A stretch of 64,000 nucleotides of DNA from an uncultured Hyphomicrobiales bacterium (GCA_903931945.1 CAIZEI010000006.1:118816-182815), one strand, 5' to 3'. Positions 8,488-17,964 are shown, counted from the first letter of the stretch. Numbers and translations: made by a program. The notes: generated by a model not told the origin, from the letters alone.

Positions 8488-9252
8488 TCATGCTGCGCCG
8501 TAGCGATGCAACCCCGCGCCATGCGCTTTCAGCCAGGCTTCCGCGCGATCGGTATGCGGCGCCAGCGAACGCGTCAGCGCCCAAAAACGATCGGAATGAT
8601 CGAGGTGAATTCGGTGCGCAACCTCATGGGCGGCCAGATAGTCCAGCACAAAATCCGGAGCGAGAATCAACCGCCATGAAAAGCTCAACGCGCCCGATGC
8701 AGTGCATGAGCCCCAGCGACTCGTGGTGTCACGAACGCCGATCCGACCGATTGACACATGAATTGCAGCGGCATGTTTCATCGCCGCCTGCCGCAGGCGT
8801 TTCGCGGCTTCTCGCCGCAGAAAATCCGTCACGCGTCGCGCGATATGCTCACGGCCTCCGGCAACGCAAAGCATCGGCGTTACGTCCGCGCCCAGCGCCG
8901 ATGTCTCGGTCCAGACAATCCCGCGCGCCTCCGGGCGATGGACGATAATATGCGGGGCCCCCCGGTACGGGATCATTTCGCCAGGTTCAAACTTTACCGG
9001 CTGTGGCAGACGGCGCACGCGTGCGCCAATCCAGTCTGTATGACGCTCCGCAAATTCGCGCGCGCTGGTCAGGGATGCGCGTTGCGGCATTGTCAGCACG
9101 ACATCCCGGGTTGCCGAACGCACTCTCAATGTGAATCGTTTGGCGCCCGAAACACGCCGCAGGTTCACATAGATGGTTTCGTCCACCGATTGTAGTTCCA
9201 GCGATGCAACACGCGGTGGCAGTTGAACGGCGCGGCGTGGAATGCTCGGCAT
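8488..9252 (-). CDS. YgjP/DUF45-type zinc metallopeptidase
   Basis: The 254-residue protein ends in the YgjP-like (DUF45, SprT-related) metallopeptidase domain. The zinc site is HEVAH (209-213) with the third ligand H219 in LDHSDRFW, and the family signature TSRWGSC lies at 177-183. The N-terminal 130 residues are the variable beta-rich half with basic patches (VRRVSGAKRFTLRVR-like). The family is linked to nucleic-acid-associated proteolysis by its SprT relationship, but the physiological substrate is unknown. It converges with pepP over a 35-base gap. Confidence 0.85.
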   Translation of the reverse strand: MPSIPRRAVQLPPRVASLELQSVDETIYVNLRRVSGAKRFTLRVRSATRDVVLTMPQRASLTSAREFAERHTDWIGARVRRLPQPVKFEPGEMIPYRGAPHIIVHRPEARGIVWTETSALGADVTPMLCVAGGREHIARRVTDFLRREAAKRLRQAAMKHAAAIHVSIGRIGVRDTTSRWGSCTASGALSFSWRLILAPDFVLDYLAAHEVAHRIHLDHSDRFWALTRSLAPHTDRAEAWLKAHGAGLHRYGAA

Positions 9253-9328
9253 TGCGAGACCCGGATCGTGTGTGGATCAGCCGATGCTAATATGATTCGG
9301 GTCAAAAGTCAGTATCCCGCGTTTGGCG

Positions 9329-10606
9329 CTACCGGACGTTTTTTGCACGCGGAGATTTGGCCGCGGGCGCCGCAGCCTTTGCAAACTCGACAATACGCGG
9401 AACAATCTCGCGCCTGAAACGCGAACCATTGAACACGCCATAATGGCCAACGTTGGGTTGCACATAATTCATCTTGCGATTCGCCGGAATATTGACGCAC
9501 AGATCCTGCGCCGCCTGTGTTTGACCAATACCTGAAATATCGTCGTTCTCACCCTCTACGGTCATCAAAGCGGTTCGTTCGATGGCCGCCAGATCAACCG
9601 GAGCGCCACGATGTCTCATCGTTCCATTGGGAAGCGCGTGGGCGACGAAAACCGTTTCGATGGTCTGCATATAATAGTCAGCGTCAAGGTCCATGACCGC
9701 AAGATATTCGTCGTAAAATTCACGGTGCTTTTCAGCGGAATCGCCGTCGCCTTCAACCAGATGATTGAACATCTCGACATGTGCGTTCACGTGGCGGTTA
9801 AAGTTCATGGCCATGAAACCGGAAAGTTGCAGAAAGCCCGGATAGACCTCACGCCCGACGCCCGGATAAGGGAAGGGGACCCGCACGAGACAATTCTGCC
9901 GAAACCAGTTCACGCCACGCTTTTGAGCAAGCAAGTTCACTGCCGTCGGGCTGCGCCGCGTATCGATCGGGCCACCCATCAAAATCGTCGAGGCGGGCGA
10001 GGCCGGATCGCCCGCCTTTTCCATCAGGGCGATTGCGGCAATCAGCGGTACGGCCGGCTGACAAACGCCCAGCGTATGCACGGGCAGCCCATCGCTGGCG
10101 GCGTGCAGCAATTGCATGATCTCGACAAGGTAGTCGATGTAATCGTCGAGATCGAATTTTCCGAGCGCCAGCGGGACCATGCGCGCATCCGTCCAGTCGG
10201 TAATATGAACATCATAATGTGGCAGGAAGGCTTCGACCGTGCCTCGCAACAGCGTCGCGTAATGACCCGAAATAGGCGCGACAATCAGCAACCGCGGAAG
10301 GGTTGCGGCGTCTGAGCGCCTGAAGCGCAACAACCTGCAATAGGGTTTTGCCCAGACAACCTCCTCCTCAATGCCGATTTTGGCGCCTTTGACGGTTGTG
10401 GAATCGAGTCCGAATGCCGGTTTGCCATAACGTCTGGTCATACGTTCAAACAATTCGGCGCCCGCCGCCATATTTCGGCCGAGCGTTGTATGGGACATCG
10501 GATTGATCGGGTTGCGAAGCGCGAGCCGCGTCGCGTCGGAAAAAGCGCGAGCCGGCGCCAGCGCGAGCTGCATGGCTTCAAACATCTGATACGCGTATAA
10601 ATTCAC
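9329..10606 (-). CDS. phaZ: intracellular polyhydroxyalkanoate depolymerase
   Basis: A 425-residue PhaZ-family enzyme that mobilises stored poly(3-hydroxybutyrate) granules in the cytoplasm. The lipase-like box reads LGVCQP, putting a cysteine at residue 182 as nucleophile, as in the well-studied Cupriavidus necator PhaZ1 (Cys183). The Asp region is VEGENDDISGIGQ and the His region PNVGHYGVF near the C terminus. The frame is open 26 codons further upstream, but the GTG at 10606 is preceded by AAGAGGT at seven-base spacing and begins NLYAYQMFEAMQ, the family N terminus, so I start there. It is divergent from regB. The C-terminal Ala/Lys-rich tail (AAAPAAKSPRAKNVR) may contact granules or nucleic acid, but this is inference. 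Confidence 0.9.
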   Translation of the reverse strand: MNLYAYQMFEAMQLALAPARAFSDATRLALRNPINPMSHTTLGRNMAAGAELFERMTRRYGKPAFGLDSTTVKGAKIGIEEEVVWAKPYCRLLRFRRSDAATLPRLLIVAPISGHYATLLRGTVEAFLPHYDVHITDWTDARMVPLALGKFDLDDYIDYLVEIMQLLHAASDGLPVHTLGVCQPAVPLIAAIALMEKAGDPASPASTILMGGPIDTRRSPTAVNLLAQKRGVNWFRQNCLVRVPFPYPGVGREVYPGFLQLSGFMAMNFNRHVNAHVEMFNHLVEGDGDSAEKHREFYDEYLAVMDLDADYYMQTIETVFVAHALPNGTMRHRGAPVDLAAIERTALMTVEGENDDISGIGQTQAAQDLCVNIPANRKMNYVQPNVGHYGVFNGSRFRREIVPRIVEFAKAAAPAAKSPRAKNVR

Positions 10607-10790
10607 GTGCTTACCTCTTGGATCTCGCGTGCAATGCGCCAATTTACGCTGCAACGCAACAAAATTAAATCCCGTGGCGGTCAACCGTTCCAGGCGCGGT
10701 CCTTTCGCCAGTCACCCGGACTTGTTGTAGTGTGCGCCCGCGATCGGAAATAAATTCCAAACCACCCGAATTCTTCCGTCCGGAGAGACC

Positions 10791-12128
10791 TTGGCCAATA
10801 TTGACAAGTTTGAGCTCGGGCCACGAGCAAGGCGTCTCCGCGTCGATACGCTGGCGCGTCTGCGCTGGCTGGCTGTCGCCGGGCAAACGGCGGCGGTGCT
10901 CGCGACGCACTTTATTCTCGGCTTTTCCTTGCCGATCGGATTCTGTCTGGCGCTCATTCTGCTTTCGGTCTGGCTCAATTTCGGTTTGCGGCTTTGCTAC
11001 CCGGTCAGCCACCGGCTGGCGGATAAAGCGGCGTTCGGGCTGCTAACCTACGATGTCTTGCAATTAAGCGGCCTGCTCTATCTTACCGGAGGGCTCGAGA
11101 ATCCCTTTGCAATACTTTATCTCGCGCCAATCATGGCCTCGGCGGTCTCGTTGCCGCCGCGCTGGACGCTACGCCTGATGCTCGTTATGCTGGTCGCGAC
11201 TTCGCTTCTGGCGTTTTATCACTTCAAATTGCCATGGCGAGAGAATGAGACAATCGAAATGCCGATCGTCTATGTGGCCGGCATTTGGGCGTCTATCGTT
11301 CTGGGGGCGGGATTCATCGCCGTTTATGCTTCCCGTGTTGCCGGCGAGGCGCGGCAACTCTCCGACGCCCTGACGGCGACCGAGCTGGTTCTGGCGCGTG
11401 AACAGCATTTGACCCAGCTCGATGGCCTGGCTGCGGCGGCCGCTCATGAGCTTGGCACGCCGCTCTCGACGATTGCGCTGACCATCAAGGAATTGTCGCG
11501 ATCGACCCCCAAAGACTCGCCGTTCATTGATGACATCAACCTCATCGTTCAGGAAGCCGGACGCTGCCGGGTTATCCTGTCGAAGTTGACTTCGCTTGGC
11601 GGCGAAAGCGACGGAATGCTGGACAGCATGAGCCTCGGACAACTCATCGAAGAGGTCGTCGCGCCGCAACGGAACTTTGGCTTGCAAGTCCAGGTGGACC
11701 TGTCGGGCGAAGGGGCCGAGCCGATTTGCGCGCGCAATCCCGGCATCCTGTACGGGCTGGGAAATCTCGTAGAAAACGCCATCGATTTTGCATCGCAAAC
11801 CGTGCGGGTTGGCGCATATTGGTCGACGATGGACGTGCGAATCGTCATTTCGGATGACGGGCCTGGGTTTGCTCCCGAAGTGCTCAATCGTCTTGGCGAA
11901 CCTTATGTCACCACGCGCAGCGCCAGGGCTGCGCAATCGGAAGACGCCTTTGGACTGGGGCTGGGACTTTTCATTGCAAAGACGCTGCTGGAACGCTCGG
12001 CAGCGACGCTGACTCTCGGGAACGGAGCTCTCCCCGGTTCCGGCGCCAGGATTACGATCGTCTGGCCGCGAGACGCCTTCGAACGCCGGAATGTCAAGGA
12101 CGATTCGCGCGCGACGCCAATATTTTGA
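10791..12128 (+). CDS. regB: redox sensor histidine kinase RegB/PrrB/ActS
   Basis: The 445-residue sensor kinase of the global redox system that controls photosynthesis, respiration, nitrogen and carbon fixation genes in alphaproteobacteria. About six membrane segments fill residues 25-185, with the quinone-sensing GGLENPF motif at 100-106. The kinase core has the H-box AAHELGTPLSTI (H219), the redox-box cysteine C259 in GRCRVILSKL, and N, G1 and G2 boxes (NLVENAID, DDGPGF, GLGLGLFIAK). Both redox elements known from RegB are thus kept. The start is TTG at 10791, preceded by GGAGAG; no Met codon occurs near. It is followed by regA and divergent from phaZ. Confidence 0.92.
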   Translation: MANIDKFELGPRARRLRVDTLARLRWLAVAGQTAAVLATHFILGFSLPIGFCLALILLSVWLNFGLRLCYPVSHRLADKAAFGLLTYDVLQLSGLLYLTGGLENPFAILYLAPIMASAVSLPPRWTLRLMLVMLVATSLLAFYHFKLPWRENETIEMPIVYVAGIWASIVLGAGFIAVYASRVAGEARQLSDALTATELVLAREQHLTQLDGLAAAAAHELGTPLSTIALTIKELSRSTPKDSPFIDDINLIVQEAGRCRVILSKLTSLGGESDGMLDSMSLGQLIEEVVAPQRNFGLQVQVDLSGEGAEPICARNPGILYGLGNLVENAIDFASQTVRVGAYWSTMDVRIVISDDGPGFAPEVLNRLGEPYVTTRSARAAQSEDAFGLGLGLFIAKTLLERSAATLTLGNGALPGSGARITIVWPRDAFERRNVKDDSRATPIF

Positions 12129-12196
12129 TATAAAGCCATCATCAACATGGCGAGCCGGGACAGCAGGCCCCGTGCAGGATCGCCAGGAGCAGCCGA

Positions 12197-12748
12197 ATGC
12201 ATGGGGAAAGCGCGCCAGAAATGTCCGACAGATCACTGCTGATTGTCGATGACGACAAGCCATTTCAAACACGGCTGGGCCGCGCGATGGAAGCCCGCGG
12301 ATTTACCGTGCGCACAGCCTCATCGGTCGCCGAAGGCCTGCTTGAAATCAAACAAAGCTCTCCGGCCTTCGCGATTGTCGATCTGCGTCTTGGCGACGGG
12401 AGCGGCCTTGATGTCATTGGAGAATTGAAGAAACGCCGGCCTGACGCCCGGGGGATCGTTCTGACCGGATATGGAAATATTATAACGGCCGTCACAGCCG
12501 TTAAACTTGGCGCGTTCGATTATCTCGCCAAGCCCGCCGATGGCGATGAGATCTATGCTGCGCTGATGGCGACGACAGCCAGCAAGCCCGAACCGCCCGA
12601 AAATCCAATGTCTGCCGACCGCGTGCGCTGGGAGCATATCCAGCGCATTTATGAAATGTGCGAGCGCAATGTGTCCGAGACCGCCCGGCGGCTCAGTATG
12701 CACAGGCGCACGTTGCAACGAATCCTAGCAAAGCGGGCGCCGCGTTAA
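12197..12748 (+). CDS. regA: redox response regulator RegA/PrrA/ActR
   Basis: The 183-residue partner of RegB. The receiver domain has the acidic pocket VDDDK (D18-D20), the phosphorylated aspartate D62 in IVDLRLGDGSG, T/K residues in VLTGYG and LAKPAD, then a proline-containing linker and a Fis-type helix-turn-helix (NVSETARRLSMHRRTLQRIL) at the C terminus, which is almost invariant among RegA proteins. The start codon ATG at 12197 has AGGAG at seven-base spacing. The gene lies 68 bases after regB on the same strand, so the two probably form one transcript; some species place senC/prrC here, which is absent. Confidence 0.93.
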   Translation: MHGESAPEMSDRSLLIVDDDKPFQTRLGRAMEARGFTVRTASSVAEGLLEIKQSSPAFAIVDLRLGDGSGLDVIGELKKRRPDARGIVLTGYGNIITAVTAVKLGAFDYLAKPADGDEIYAALMATTASKPEPPENPMSADRVRWEHIQRIYEMCERNVSETARRLSMHRRTLQRILAKRAPR

Positions 12749-12761
12749 ATCCGTACGCGAT

Positions 12762-13238
12762 TTATTGATCGAAAGCCCGCAGATCCGGATCAATCAGCGC
12801 GTGCAGACGGTCAGCGCTCGCATGAGCAAAGCGCAGCAGCATTTCGCGCCGTGTGGCTGGCGGCATACGATGCTGCGGCGCTGCGCGGACAATATGGGCG
12901 CCATATTGATCCGCGATGATCAGCCCGGCGTCTTCCGGCATGATCTCAGCGGGAGTTTCTCCAGAGATTGCGAAGTAAAGTTCATCGCAATGAAACCGGT
13001 AATCCGCCCATTTCCGGTCAGCGCGAAAATCCGCGATCGAAGATTTGATTTCAACGATTGCGAGACCCGATCTTGAATCGAGCGCGACAATGTCCGCGCG
13101 CCGTCCGTTGCGCAGCGGCAATTCGGTGATGGTGGCGTAGCCCATGCGGCGCAACAGGCGCCGCGCGCCACGCGCAATGCGCAGGGCCGCTTCAGATTGC
13201 CGGCCATCGACGGGTGGTTGCGGCGGCCCCTCATTCAC
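12762..13238 (-). CDS. mmcB: MmcB family DNA repair protein
   Basis: A 158-residue protein of the MmcB family, described in Caulobacter as part of the DNA-damage response. The core resembles a PD-(D/E)XK nuclease-like fold: LPLRNGRRADIVALD (acidic residue after the RAD), IVEIKSSIADFRADRKW with the E-x-K motif, and FHCDELYFA. These spans are the conserved portions seen in alphaproteobacterial homologues. Its first codon overlaps the stop of the GMC oxidoreductase by four bases (ATGA), so the two are translationally coupled although functionally unrelated. It converges with regA over 13 bases. Confidence 0.85.
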   Translation of the reverse strand: MNEGPPQPPVDGRQSEAALRIARGARRLLRRMGYATITELPLRNGRRADIVALDSRSGLAIVEIKSSIADFRADRKWADYRFHCDELYFAISGETPAEIMPEDAGLIIADQYGAHIVRAAPQHRMPPATRREMLLRFAHASADRLHALIDPDLRAFDQ

Positions 13239-14863
13239 CGACGCGCATCCTCAAGAATCATCATGGCGGCTTTCTCGGCAATCATCATTGTGGGCGAATT
13301 GGTGTTGCCGGACGTGATGCGCGGCATGACTGAGGCGTCTGCAATGCGCAGCCCGTCGAGCCCGAAGACCCGCAGCCGTTCGTCGACAACCGCCTGAACA
13401 TCGTCTGAGCGGCCCATCTTCGCGGTTCCGACGGGGTGGAAAATCGTTGTCCCGAGGTCGCCTGCCGCGCGCGCAAGATCGCGGTCGGAAACAATCTCCG
13501 TCCCAGGTCTGAACTCCTCGGGCAGGAAGGGTTTCAGAGCAGGCGCAGCGCAGAGTTTGCGCGCAAGCTTGATGGCGTCGACGGCAACCTGCCGGTCGTC
13601 TTCCGTCGCAAGATAAGACGGCGCAATGACTGGCTGCCGCTGGAAGTCATGCGAGTCGATATGGACTGAACCGCGGCTGGTGGGGCGCAGATTGCATACG
13701 CTGACCGTAATGGCGCCGAAGGGATGCATAGGCTCGCCAAATTTGTCGAGAGAGAGCGGCTGGATATGGAATTGCAGATTCGGCGTGGCGAAGCCGGCGT
13801 CTGATTTGGCGAATATGCCAAGTTGCGAAGGCGCCATGGTGAGCGGCCCGCGACGGAACAGGGCATAATCAATGCCCATTTTCGCGCGCTTGAGAAGCGA
13901 CTGATATTCAACATTCAGCGTCGGCGTGTTGGAAACTTTATAGATTGGCCGGATTTGCAGATGGTCCTGCAAGTTTTCGCCAACGCCCGGCCTTGCACGG
14001 ACAACTCCGATGCCGGCGCGCGCAAGGACTGCGGGATCGCCAATACCCGATAGCTCCAGCATTTGCGGCGTGCCGATGGCGCCTGCAGACAGAATCACTG
14101 CGCCGCCCGCGCGAACGAAGATCTCAGCTCCATCCCGTTGATACACGACCCCTGCGGCGCGCCCATTTTCAACGCTGATCTTTTTGACGTGGACGCCTGT
14201 GCGCAACGCGAGATTGGCCCGGCTGAGGGCCGGCTTCAGAAAGCCGCGCGCCGCGCTCCAGCGCCGGCCCCTCTTTTGGTTCACATCGAAATAAGCTGCG
14301 CCGGAATTGTCGCCGGTATTGAAATCGCGCACCTCAGGTATGCCGATTTGATTTGCGGCGTCTTTGACAGCGTCCAGAATGGGCCAGTGAATGCGGGGCT
14401 CCTCGACGCGCCATTCGCCGCCTGCGCCATGCAGGGAACTGGCACCGCGGAAATGATCTTCCTGTTTTTTGAACAACGGCAGCACGTCGTCCCAACCCCA
14501 CCCCTGCAAACCAAGCTGGCGCCAGCCATCATAATCGGCCGCCTGACCGCGCATATAAATCATGGCGTTGATCGCCGAGCAGCCGCCAACCACCTTGCCT
14601 CTGGGATAGGCGAGCGCACGCCCGTTGAGCCCTGCTTCAGGCGCGGTCCTGAACATCCAGTCAGCGCGTGGATTGCCAATGGCGAAGAGGTATCCGACCG
14701 GAATATGATACCAGATCCAGTTGTCGCGTCCGCCCGCTTCCAGCAGAAGGACCCTATTGCTACTATCGGCTGAAAGGCGGTTGGCCAGAACGCAGCCAGC
14801 CGAACCTGCGCCAACCACGATATAGTCGAATTGTTCTTCTTCGGCGGGCAATGCAGTGGCCAT
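13235..14863 (-). CDS. GMC family FAD oxidoreductase (choline/alcohol dehydrogenase-like)
   Basis: A 542-residue glucose-methanol-choline oxidoreductase. The FAD-binding motif is YIVVGAGSAGCVLANRL (residues 14-30), with GGRDNWIWYHIPVGY and the PROSITE-type GMC signatures GKVVGGCSAINAMIYMRG and LSAGAIGTPQMLELSGIG. The active-site histidine region is GTTIFHPVGTAKMG and the second conserved polar residue lies in SGNTNSPTMMIAEKAA. It probably oxidises a primary alcohol, passing electrons to the respiratory chain or oxygen; specificity cannot be read. No signal peptide is present. Its end overlaps the start of mmcB by four bases. Confidence 0.9.
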   Translation of the reverse strand: MATALPAEEEQFDYIVVGAGSAGCVLANRLSADSSNRVLLLEAGGRDNWIWYHIPVGYLFAIGNPRADWMFRTAPEAGLNGRALAYPRGKVVGGCSAINAMIYMRGQAADYDGWRQLGLQGWGWDDVLPLFKKQEDHFRGASSLHGAGGEWRVEEPRIHWPILDAVKDAANQIGIPEVRDFNTGDNSGAAYFDVNQKRGRRWSAARGFLKPALSRANLALRTGVHVKKISVENGRAAGVVYQRDGAEIFVRAGGAVILSAGAIGTPQMLELSGIGDPAVLARAGIGVVRARPGVGENLQDHLQIRPIYKVSNTPTLNVEYQSLLKRAKMGIDYALFRRGPLTMAPSQLGIFAKSDAGFATPNLQFHIQPLSLDKFGEPMHPFGAITVSVCNLRPTSRGSVHIDSHDFQRQPVIAPSYLATEDDRQVAVDAIKLARKLCAAPALKPFLPEEFRPGTEIVSDRDLARAAGDLGTTIFHPVGTAKMGRSDDVQAVVDERLRVFGLDGLRIADASVMPRITSGNTNSPTMMIAEKAAMMILEDARR

Positions 14864-14952
14864 GGTTCTGTTTATCCGGCGCTCGTTTTATAACATGATA
14901 GAGACCGGGGCGCGGTCCTGCGATGGCGCCTTGGTCTGATTGGCTGACGGTT

Positions 14953-15495
14953 TCAGCGCCACTTTGGGATGGCCTCCGGTTTCAGCTCAAGCGGAAGCCC
15001 GGCGACAACCAAGGTCACACGGTTGCAGACGCGCGCAATAGCCTGATTGAGCAGCCCCTGCTCGTCGCGGAAGGCGCGGCCCAACGAATTCATCGGAACA
15101 AGACCGAAGCCAATTTCGTTGGATACAAGAATGACCAGGCCTGCGGGGCGGGCGAGTTCGGAAGTCAGGGCGGTCGTGGCGCCAACAATGTCAGCGCCCG
15201 TTGCCATCTGATTGGACAAAAACAATGTCAGGCAGTCCACGACAACAGCCCGATCCGGACTGCGCCATTTGGCTAACGCGCCAGCAAGATCGAGCGGTTC
15301 TTCAACAGTGCGCCAGTGCGGTCCGCGCTGCTGCCGGTGGCGCTCGATCCGCGCGGCCATCTCTGCATCGTCGGCGCGCGCTGTTGCGATCATGACAGGA
15401 GCCAGTCCCGAGTTTTCCACAAGGGAAAGGGCGTGGCGGCTTTTGCCGGACCGGGCCCCGCCAAGAACCAGCATCGTTTGATTTTCGCTTGTCAT
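14953..15495 (-). CDS. cobU: bifunctional adenosylcobinamide kinase / guanylyltransferase
   Basis: The 180-residue enzyme of cobalamin assembly that phosphorylates adenosylcobinamide and transfers GMP to it (CobU/CobP). The P-loop is LGGARSGKSRHAL (about 10-22). Further family marks are IATARADDAEMAARIERHRQQR, with the histidine that carries the guanylyl group, and VVVDCLTLFLSNQM and VSNEIGFGLVP. Length is normal. No other cobalamin gene lies in the window, so this copy is isolated from the rest of the pathway. Confidence 0.9.
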   Translation of the reverse strand: MTSENQTMLVLGGARSGKSRHALSLVENSGLAPVMIATARADDAEMAARIERHRQQRGPHWRTVEEPLDLAGALAKWRSPDRAVVVDCLTLFLSNQMATGADIVGATTALTSELARPAGLVILVSNEIGFGLVPMNSLGRAFRDEQGLLNQAIARVCNRVTLVVAGLPLELKPEAIPKWR

Positions 15496-15582
15496 CAGGC
15501 AGTTCTACAGGGAACAAACGCCCGCTTCCAGAGCGTTGCGCACTCATGCTAGATTGCGCCAAACGCCCGCCCGGACGCAACG

Positions 15583-16731
15583 ATGAACCCCGTTTTTGCC
15601 GATTTGCCGACGACCATTTTCGAGGTCATGTCCTCACTGGCCCGCGACAGGCAGGCGATCAATCTTGGACAGGGTTTCCCTGACGATCCCGGCCCGGAAG
15701 ATGTGCGCCGCAAGGCCGCCGAAGCCGTGCTTGACGGGAATAACCAGTATCCCTCGATGTTCGGCTTGCCTGAACTGCGCAGCGCGATCGCCGCGCATTA
15801 CAAGCGCTTCCAGAACATCGACCTCGATCCCCTGACCGAGACCATTGTGACTTCGGGCGCAACGGAGGCTTTGGCTGCCGCGATTTTCGCGACACTCCAG
15901 CCCGGCGATGAGGTGGTTCTGTTTCAGCCGATGTATGACGCCTATCTGCCGCTTGTGCATCGCGCCGGCGCTGTGGCGCGGTTTGTGACGCTGAAGCCGC
16001 CGCACTGGACATTCAGCGAGGCGGACCTTGAAACCGCGTTTTCGTCCCGCACGCGGGCGGTCGTGTTCAACAATCCGCTCAATCCCTGCGGCATTGTCTA
16101 TAGCCGCCACCAGGTGGAATTGCTGGCGCGCTATTGTGTCAAGTTCGACGCTGTCGCCATTTGCGACGAAGTCTGGGAACATGTCATTTTTGATGATCGC
16201 CGGCATGTTTCGATGCTGAATATACCGGCTATGCGCGAACGTACGATCAAGATCGGTTCAGCGGGCAAAATTTTTTCCCTGACGGGGTGGAAGGTCGGGC
16301 TTGTCGCCGCCGCGCCGGACATTCTCAAAATCTTCGCCAAGGCGCATCAATTCCTGACCTTCACAACGCCGCCCAATCTGCAGGCCGCTGTCGCCTATGG
16401 ACTTGGCAAGGACGTCAGTTATTTTTCCGGTATGCGCGCGCTGTATCAGCGCAGCCGCGATCGCTTTTGCGCTGGTCTGGCGCAATGCGGCTTTCAGGTG
16501 ATTCCCAGCGAAGGCACGTATTTTGTTAATGTCGATATTGGCGCGACGGGCTGGGACGACGATGTCGCATTCTGCAAACATCTCGTCGAAAACTTTGGCG
16601 TTGCAACGATTCCCGTCTCAGCCTTTTACGCTGAAAATCACGTGCGCACGGTTGTCCGCTTTTGCTTTGCCAAAAACGATGCGACACTCGATGCTGGCCT
16701 CGAACGCCTGCGCGGGGCAATCAAGAAATAA
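15583..16731 (+). CDS. PLP-dependent aminotransferase class I/II
   Basis: A 382-residue fold-type I aminotransferase. The pyridoxal-phosphate lysine is K229 in IGSAGKIFSLTGWKVG. Other cofactor contacts are SGATEALAAA (91-100), NNPLNPCG (163-170) and CDEVWEH (194-200). The C-terminal arginine for the substrate carboxylate lies in VRTVVRFCFAK. The INLGQGFPDDPGP N terminus and overall pattern match kynurenine/methionine aminotransferases and DapC-like N-succinyldiaminopimelate aminotransferases; I cannot decide among these. It starts about 90 bases from the divergent cobU start and lies just upstream of the polyamine-type binding protein. Confidence 0.88.
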   Translation: MNPVFADLPTTIFEVMSSLARDRQAINLGQGFPDDPGPEDVRRKAAEAVLDGNNQYPSMFGLPELRSAIAAHYKRFQNIDLDPLTETIVTSGATEALAAAIFATLQPGDEVVLFQPMYDAYLPLVHRAGAVARFVTLKPPHWTFSEADLETAFSSRTRAVVFNNPLNPCGIVYSRHQVELLARYCVKFDAVAICDEVWEHVIFDDRRHVSMLNIPAMRERTIKIGSAGKIFSLTGWKVGLVAAAPDILKIFAKAHQFLTFTTPPNLQAAVAYGLGKDVSYFSGMRALYQRSRDRFCAGLAQCGFQVIPSEGTYFVNVDIGATGWDDDVAFCKHLVENFGVATIPVSAFYAENHVRTVVRFCFAKNDATLDAGLERLRGAIKK

Positions 16732-16747
16732 CCCTGGGGAGAGTACA

Positions 16748-17935
16748 ATGTTGACTGTGGAGTTTTGTCAGTCGAACCGGGCGTCAGCTTGCGTGCGGCG
16801 CGCGAGAGAGTTGGGACATCCGGACTGTTTTCACGCCCTGCCCCGGCGCAAATGGGCTTTGACGCTCTCGATTTTTGGTTTCATGGCGTTCGTCGCGCCC
16901 GCCATGGCGCAGGAAAAAACTGTCAATGTCTATAACTGGTCGGATTATATCGATCCGAAGGTTCTGGAAGAATTCACCAAAGAGACAGGAATTAAGGTCG
17001 TCTACGATACCTATGATTCCAACGAGACGCTTGAAACGAAGCTGCTGGCCGGCAAGACGGATTATGACGTAGTAGTTCCCTCCGCCACCTTCCTGCAAAG
17101 GCAGATCAAGGCCGGCGTCTATCTCAAGCTCGACAAGTCAAAATTGCCCAATCTGAAAGGCATGTGGCCCGAGGTGATGACGCGTTTGGCGGCCTATGAC
17201 CCCGGCAACCAATATGCCGTGAATTATATGTGGTTCACCACCGGCATCGCCTTCGACACAGCCAAAGCCGGCCAGCGCATGGCCGGCAAGCCCATCGATT
17301 CCTGGGAGACCGTGTTCAAGCCGGAAAACCTGCGCAAATTTTCCGACTGCGGCGTCCAGATGCTCGACAGCCCGGAAGATATTTTCACCTCGGCGCTTAG
17401 ATATCTCGGGCTCAACCCGGATTCGAAGAGGCCGGAGGATATCCATCGTGCGGCTGAGACGATCATCCGCGTGAAACCCTTTGTGAAGAAGTTCCATTCG
17501 TCCGAATATATCAATGCGCTCGCCAATGGCGATATCTGCCTGGCGGTGGGCTGGGCAGGCGACAGTTTCCAGGCGCGCAATCGCGCCAGGGAAGCCGGCA
17601 ATGGAGTCGATATCAATTACGTCGTACCCAAAGAGGGCGCTCTGATGTCATTGGATAATCTTGCCATTCCGAAGGACGCTCCCCATCCCGAAGAGGCCTA
17701 TGCGTTTATTGACTATCTGCTGCGGCCCGAGGTTGCGGCGCGCAACACCTCCGCAACCAATTTCGCCAATGGCGTGATTGCGTCAAAACCGTTCATCGAC
17801 AAGGAAATCCTGGAAAATCCCGCTATTTATCCGCATGACGATGGACTTAAAAACCTGTTCGTCGTCTCCGCCAACGATCAGGCCACGCAAAAAATCGTCA
17901 CGCGCGAATGGACCCGCGTCAAAACCGGAAAGTGA
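16748..17935 (+). CDS. PotF-like polyamine ABC transporter substrate-binding protein
   Basis: A periplasmic binding protein of about 395 residues in the PotD/PotF family. A hydrophobic export segment (ALTLSIFGFMAFVAPAMAQ) precedes the mature start EKTVNVYNWSDYIDP, a hallmark of putrescine/spermidine-binding proteins. Later marks are YDSNETLETKLLAGKTDYDVVVPSA-type contacts and NYVVPKEGALMSLDN. I use the ATG at 16748, with GGGGAGAG upstream, although the n-region is unusually long (about 35 residues). It lies 16 bases after the aminotransferase. No potG/H/I permease genes follow, so the transporter must be encoded elsewhere or the protein acts with another system. Confidence 0.87.
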   Translation: MLTVEFCQSNRASACVRRARELGHPDCFHALPRRKWALTLSIFGFMAFVAPAMAQEKTVNVYNWSDYIDPKVLEEFTKETGIKVVYDTYDSNETLETKLLAGKTDYDVVVPSATFLQRQIKAGVYLKLDKSKLPNLKGMWPEVMTRLAAYDPGNQYAVNYMWFTTGIAFDTAKAGQRMAGKPIDSWETVFKPENLRKFSDCGVQMLDSPEDIFTSALRYLGLNPDSKRPEDIHRAAETIIRVKPFVKKFHSSEYINALANGDICLAVGWAGDSFQARNRAREAGNGVDINYVVPKEGALMSLDNLAIPKDAPHPEEAYAFIDYLLRPEVAARNTSATNFANGVIASKPFIDKEILENPAIYPHDDGLKNLFVVSANDQATQKIVTREWTRVKTGK

Positions 17936-17942
17936 CAGAAAA

Positions 17943-17964
17943 CCCGGGGCTGACGAGTCCCGGG
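17943..17964. terminator. GC-rich hairpin between convergent genes
   Basis: CCCGGG at 17943-17948 pairs with CCCGGG at 17959-17964 around a 10-base loop, placed between the stops of the polyamine-binding gene and trxA, which run towards each other. A bidirectional terminator is likely; no long T-run follows on either strand. Confidence 0.5.

Noticed and set aside
10607..10684. Longer N terminus for phaZ
   Set aside because: The GTG at 10606 has a good Shine-Dalgarno sequence and yields the family N terminus; the upstream 26 codons do not resemble PhaZ.
12749..12761. Terminator between regA and mmcB
   Set aside because: Only 13 bases separate the stops and there is no dyad.
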